DNA of 7,393 bases from Glaciimonas sp. Its GTDB lineage: Bacteria; Pseudomonadota; Gammaproteobacteria; Burkholderiales; Burkholderiaceae. The stretch is taken from NCBI GenBank assembly GCA_014377145.1, contig JACMQE010000033.1:1-7393 (forward strand), written 5' to 3'. This document shows positions 5,462 through 7,393 of the stretch, piece after piece (positions within the stretch are counted from its first letter, which is position 1; each line of letters starts with the position of its first letter). The position numbers and the translations under genes are program-made. The notes below the pieces were generated by a model. That model was not told the origin of the DNA, did no database searches, and saw nothing but the letters and a program-made list of their open reading frames with translations.

Positions 5462-6447
5462 TAATTCGAGAACAGCGTCCGCACTTCTGTAGTGGCGGGC
5501 ATGTCGGGGGTATCAGAGGCAACGGGGGTGCCTGCCAGTATGCGTAAGGCTTCTTGTTCTTCCTTGGGTAAAAACCGCCCTTTGGATGCGTTGATATAGT
5601 CCATATTTGGTTCTACGGACATCCAACGACGGTTTAGTTCTTCCGCAATTGCTCCAGTGGTATTACTTCCTCCGAAGGGGTCTAACACTAGGTCATTCTC
5701 GTCGGTCAGGAACTTTATAAAGGTTGAGGGCAACTTTTCCGGCATTCTAGCCGGGTGAGGCATCAAGTTATTAACCTTGCAATAATCTAAATACGGGCCG
5801 TTTGACTTGGTATTGGAAGCAGTGATGACGCTGGAAGGAATTGAACCACCATTGTCAACAAAAAAAGACTCCGGACTTATATTGTGCTCTGACGGACGCA
5901 GACCAGGATTATACCTCTTTTTTGATTGCAGCTTCTTCATTGAAGCGCTGTACTCATCCAGAACATTGCGATTATTAGCTTTTGGTCTGTCGGTGGGAGC
6001 CATCCACCATAGATAGGTGAAAGAATCTTTGAGGCGGATGCGCTCAATATTCACCCATTGGGCAGGACTTGGCAGTTTAGCCGAGTTATTCCAAATAAAC
6101 TGCTGACACAGGCTGAATTTGCCTTCTTCCAAAAAGGCTAACAGAGCCTTCAAAGCAAGCGTTGACATTACGGGTCGGCCGGGTTCCCACGAGTTGCCGA
6201 CCTCCATGACGATAGAGCCATTTTCAGCTAACATGCTGCGAAAAATGGGGGCAAAGCTGACAAGCCAATCGATGTACTCTTGGCCTTGTTCATTACCGTA
6301 CTTCTTCTTGCGATTGAGGGGAAATGGAGGCGAAGTGAAAATCAAGTTGACATTGCCGCGCTGGTCATTGACTAGGTTGGATGTCAGAATTTTTTCTGAC
6401 ATGCCGTTAAAGCACTTGCCCAAAGGCGTTTCAAAAGCAAGAGACAT
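5461..6447 (-). CDS. Beta-class N4-cytosine DNA methyltransferase, M.PvuII-like
   Basis: This 328-residue enzyme transfers a methyl group from S-adenosylmethionine to a DNA base. The catalytic motif TSPPF (38-42) comes first and the SAM-binding motif DPFGGSNTTG (256-265) last, the beta-class order. TSPPF rather than N/DPPY points to N4-cytosine. From memory, the chain tracks M.PvuII closely: SPPF..L..KK.YGN, EY.DW..SFA, KLPSP..WVN, RIR.KDS, DNGG.IPS and HPAR.P.KLP all have counterparts. M.PvuII modifies CAGCTG, so the same or a related target is a reasonable guess. The central region between the motifs holds target recognition. A Pro/Thr-rich C-terminal extension ends TLFSN. It is the first gene of the operon and overlaps the helicase start by one base. 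The expected role is self-protection within the restriction system. Confidence 0.92.
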   Translation of the reverse strand: MSLAFETPLGKCFNGMSEKILTSNLVNDQRGNVNLIFTSPPFPLNRKKKYGNEQGQEYIDWLVSFAPIFRSMLAENGSIVMEVGNSWEPGRPVMSTLALKALLAFLEEGKFSLCQQFIWNNSAKLPSPAQWVNIERIRLKDSFTYLWWMAPTDRPKANNRNVLDEYSASMKKLQSKKRYNPGLRPSEHNISPESFFVDNGGSIPSSVITASNTKSNGPYLDYCKVNNLMPHPARMPEKLPSTFIKFLTDENDLVLDPFGGSNTTGAIAEELNRRWMSVEPNMDYINASKGRFLPKEEQEALRILAGTPVASDTPDMPATTEVRTLFSN

Positions 6448-6492
6448 CGAATAGGGATAGTAGCGTTCGGATTGGGCAAGGATGCCGTGCCG

Positions 6493-6527
6493 TAAAGTTA
6501 CAGGTTACTAAGATTAGCTGCTACAAA
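6493..6527 (-). promoter_or_regulatory. Candidate promoter of the four-gene operon
   Basis: Read on the - strand, TTTG (6527-6524) is followed after 23 bases by TAACTTTA (6500-6493), a 7/8 match to the -7 element TANNTTTG. The spacing is at the long end of the Bacteroidota range. Transcription would start near 6486, about 40 bases before the methylase ATG. A terminator-like hairpin just upstream makes an independent promoter likely. No Shine-Dalgarno precedes the ATG. Confidence 0.33.
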
Positions 6528-6542
6528 AATTGGCAGATTAGT

Positions 6543-6577
6543 AAAATCCGCTTAATGGCCAGCCAGAGCAGGATTTT
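6543..6577 (-). terminator. Hairpin after the Dam-type gene, probable terminator
   Basis: AAAATCC (6543-6549) pairs with GGATTTT (6571-6577). GCT (6550-6552) then pairs with AGC (6567-6569) around a bulged A6570, and TGG pairs with CCA inside (6556-6558 with 6563-6565). On the - strand the stem ends in GGATTTTAC, a short T run, placed about 50 bases after the Dam-type stop. A second inverted repeat, CACTTCG/CGAAGTG (6591-6597 and 6618-6624), lies right against that stop. Together they separate the Dam-type gene from the operon downstream. Confidence 0.5.
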
Positions 6578-6625
6578 TGTGGTCTGTCTTCACTTCGCTG
6601 TACTTGGCCTTGGTCGACGAAGTGC

Positions 6626-7372
6626 TTACTTGGCTGCTCCGCCTACTGCGGCGGTGCTGGCCATGGTCAGCAGTTCGGGACGGGTTTGCTGCACCAGTTC
6701 CTGTAGAATGTGCTGGCGTTCGTGGGGCTGGAGCTGCTTCCACTTGGTTGCCCACCGGGCGGCTTTGCGCTTGATGTACTCCCGTTCGCGGTAGTCGTTG
6801 CCGGCGAATCGAGCATCATGCAGCACCTCGGGCTTGGAGCAATTGTAGAAAAGCCATTCGGTGGCCGCACCGTGGCGGGTCTGGCTTTGGAACTCGGTGC
6901 GGTTCCAGTGGCTGAGATGCTGGGCGTAGCGTTCGTTCGGGTAGGTGCTCACCAAGCAGTCGACGCGGAGGAATCGGACGGCGGTTAGGAATTCCTCGTG
7001 GTCGGTCATCTCGAACGAGTAGCGCGGCTGCTGGCTCTTGCGGCTGTCGAGCGGATAAGGCGGGTCGCAGTAGATGACTACCCGGCCGAGGTTGGGGCGC
7101 TTTAGCACGGTGGCCAGGAAGTCGAGGGCGGGCAGGTTGTAGAGGTCGAGGCGCGGGCCTAGCTGGGCGTTGCGCCACTGGTCGATTATGTAGGGGTCGA
7201 GGTCGTTGGCGATGACCTGGGCGGGCCACTGGATTTGACGGGTCAGGGCACAGTTACCGAGGAAAGGAATTACCAGCGTGTCGTGGGGCCGGATGTGGTT
7301 GATAATCGTCTGGCAGGTGCCGCTGCTGCCCTTGCCGCCGTAGTAGGTGCTGATGGTGGGGAGCTTAATCAT
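6626..7372 (-). CDS. D12-class (Dam-type) N6-adenine DNA methyltransferase
   Basis: This 248-residue protein belongs to the D12 (alpha-class) adenine methyltransferases. It has the N-terminal YYGGKGSSG (10-18), the SAM motif IPFLGNCAL (35-43, an altered form of the usual PFxGxG), NDLDP (56-60) and the catalytic CDPPYP (102-107). The C-terminal third is rich in Arg, Gln and Lys. The length is close to Dam (about 270). Its target cannot be read; GATC is only one option. No nuclease gene is next to it, and it is GC-rich like the endolysin, so it looks like an orphan phage-type methylase of the kind that protects phage DNA. The frame stays open to the right edge of the window, but MIKLPTISTYYGGKG is where family members usually begin, so the ATG at 7372 is preferred. 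No Shine-Dalgarno is seen. Confidence 0.9.
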   Translation of the reverse strand: MIKLPTISTYYGGKGSSGTCQTIINHIRPHDTLVIPFLGNCALTRQIQWPAQVIANDLDPYIIDQWRNAQLGPRLDLYNLPALDFLATVLKRPNLGRVVIYCDPPYPLDSRKSQQPRYSFEMTDHEEFLTAVRFLRVDCLVSTYPNERYAQHLSHWNRTEFQSQTRHGAATEWLFYNCSKPEVLHDARFAGNDYREREYIKRKAARWATKWKQLQPHERQHILQELVQQTRPELLTMASTAAVGGAAK

Positions 7373-7393
7373 GGCGGTGCTGCTGGTGAAGGC

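Noticed and set aside
6119..6454. 111-residue frame on + over the methylase start
   Set aside because: Antisense to the conserved SPPF region; no independent signal.
6816..7229. 137-residue frame on - inside the Dam-type gene
   Set aside because: Arg/Pro-rich translation typical of an alternative frame in GC-rich DNA; the Dam motifs are in the other frame.

Overview
The window looks like accessory DNA of a GC-rich Bacteroidota bacterium, perhaps of the Hymenobacter/Cytophagales kind. Most starts lack a Shine-Dalgarno sequence, candidate promoters fit the Bacteroidota TTTG / TANNTTTG pattern rather than the E. coli one, and phage-type genes lie at both ends. The host assignment is an inference from style, not a database match.

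Layout: (1) 1-450, GC-rich: the 3' part of an M15-type peptidoglycan peptidase (phage endolysin type), then a tiny hydrophobic peptide gene. A strong hairpin at 474-520 closes this block. (2) 521-1687, clearly AT-richer, + strand: a two-gene unit encoding a membrane-anchored GAF-domain protein and a 72-residue lysine-rich protein of unknown function, with a candidate promoter overlapped by an inverted repeat. (3) 1728-1794: a 31-position inverted repeat that can terminate transcription from both sides. (4) 1948-6447, - strand: a tightly packed four-gene operon, transcribed in the order methyltransferase, SF2 helicase, PD-(D/E)XK-like nuclease candidate, MORC-like GHKL ATPase. (5) 6543-7372, GC-rich again, - strand: a D12-class (Dam-type) adenine methyltransferase with its own terminator-like hairpin.

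The main item is the four-gene operon. The methyltransferase strongly resembles the N4-cytosine enzyme M.PvuII. In place of a small PvuII-type endonuclease it is linked to an ATP-dependent helicase, a separate nuclease-like protein with an unusual ExE in place of ExK, and a GHKL ATPase of the prokaryotic MORC/paraMORC type. Such GHKL ATPases were linked to restriction-modification neighbourhoods by Iyer, Abhiman and Aravind (2008). I read the operon as a multi-subunit ATP-dependent restriction-modification system: the methylase marks self DNA, and the helicase, nuclease and GHKL ATPase act on unmodified DNA. The methylase and the GHKL ATPase, at opposite ends of the operon, share a similar LFS(Q/N) C-terminal tail after a flexible linker, which may be a common docking motif.

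The AT-richer cargo between two GC-rich phage-type blocks suggests a defence cassette carried in, or inserted into, a prophage. The GAF membrane protein with its small partner could be a second, independent module.
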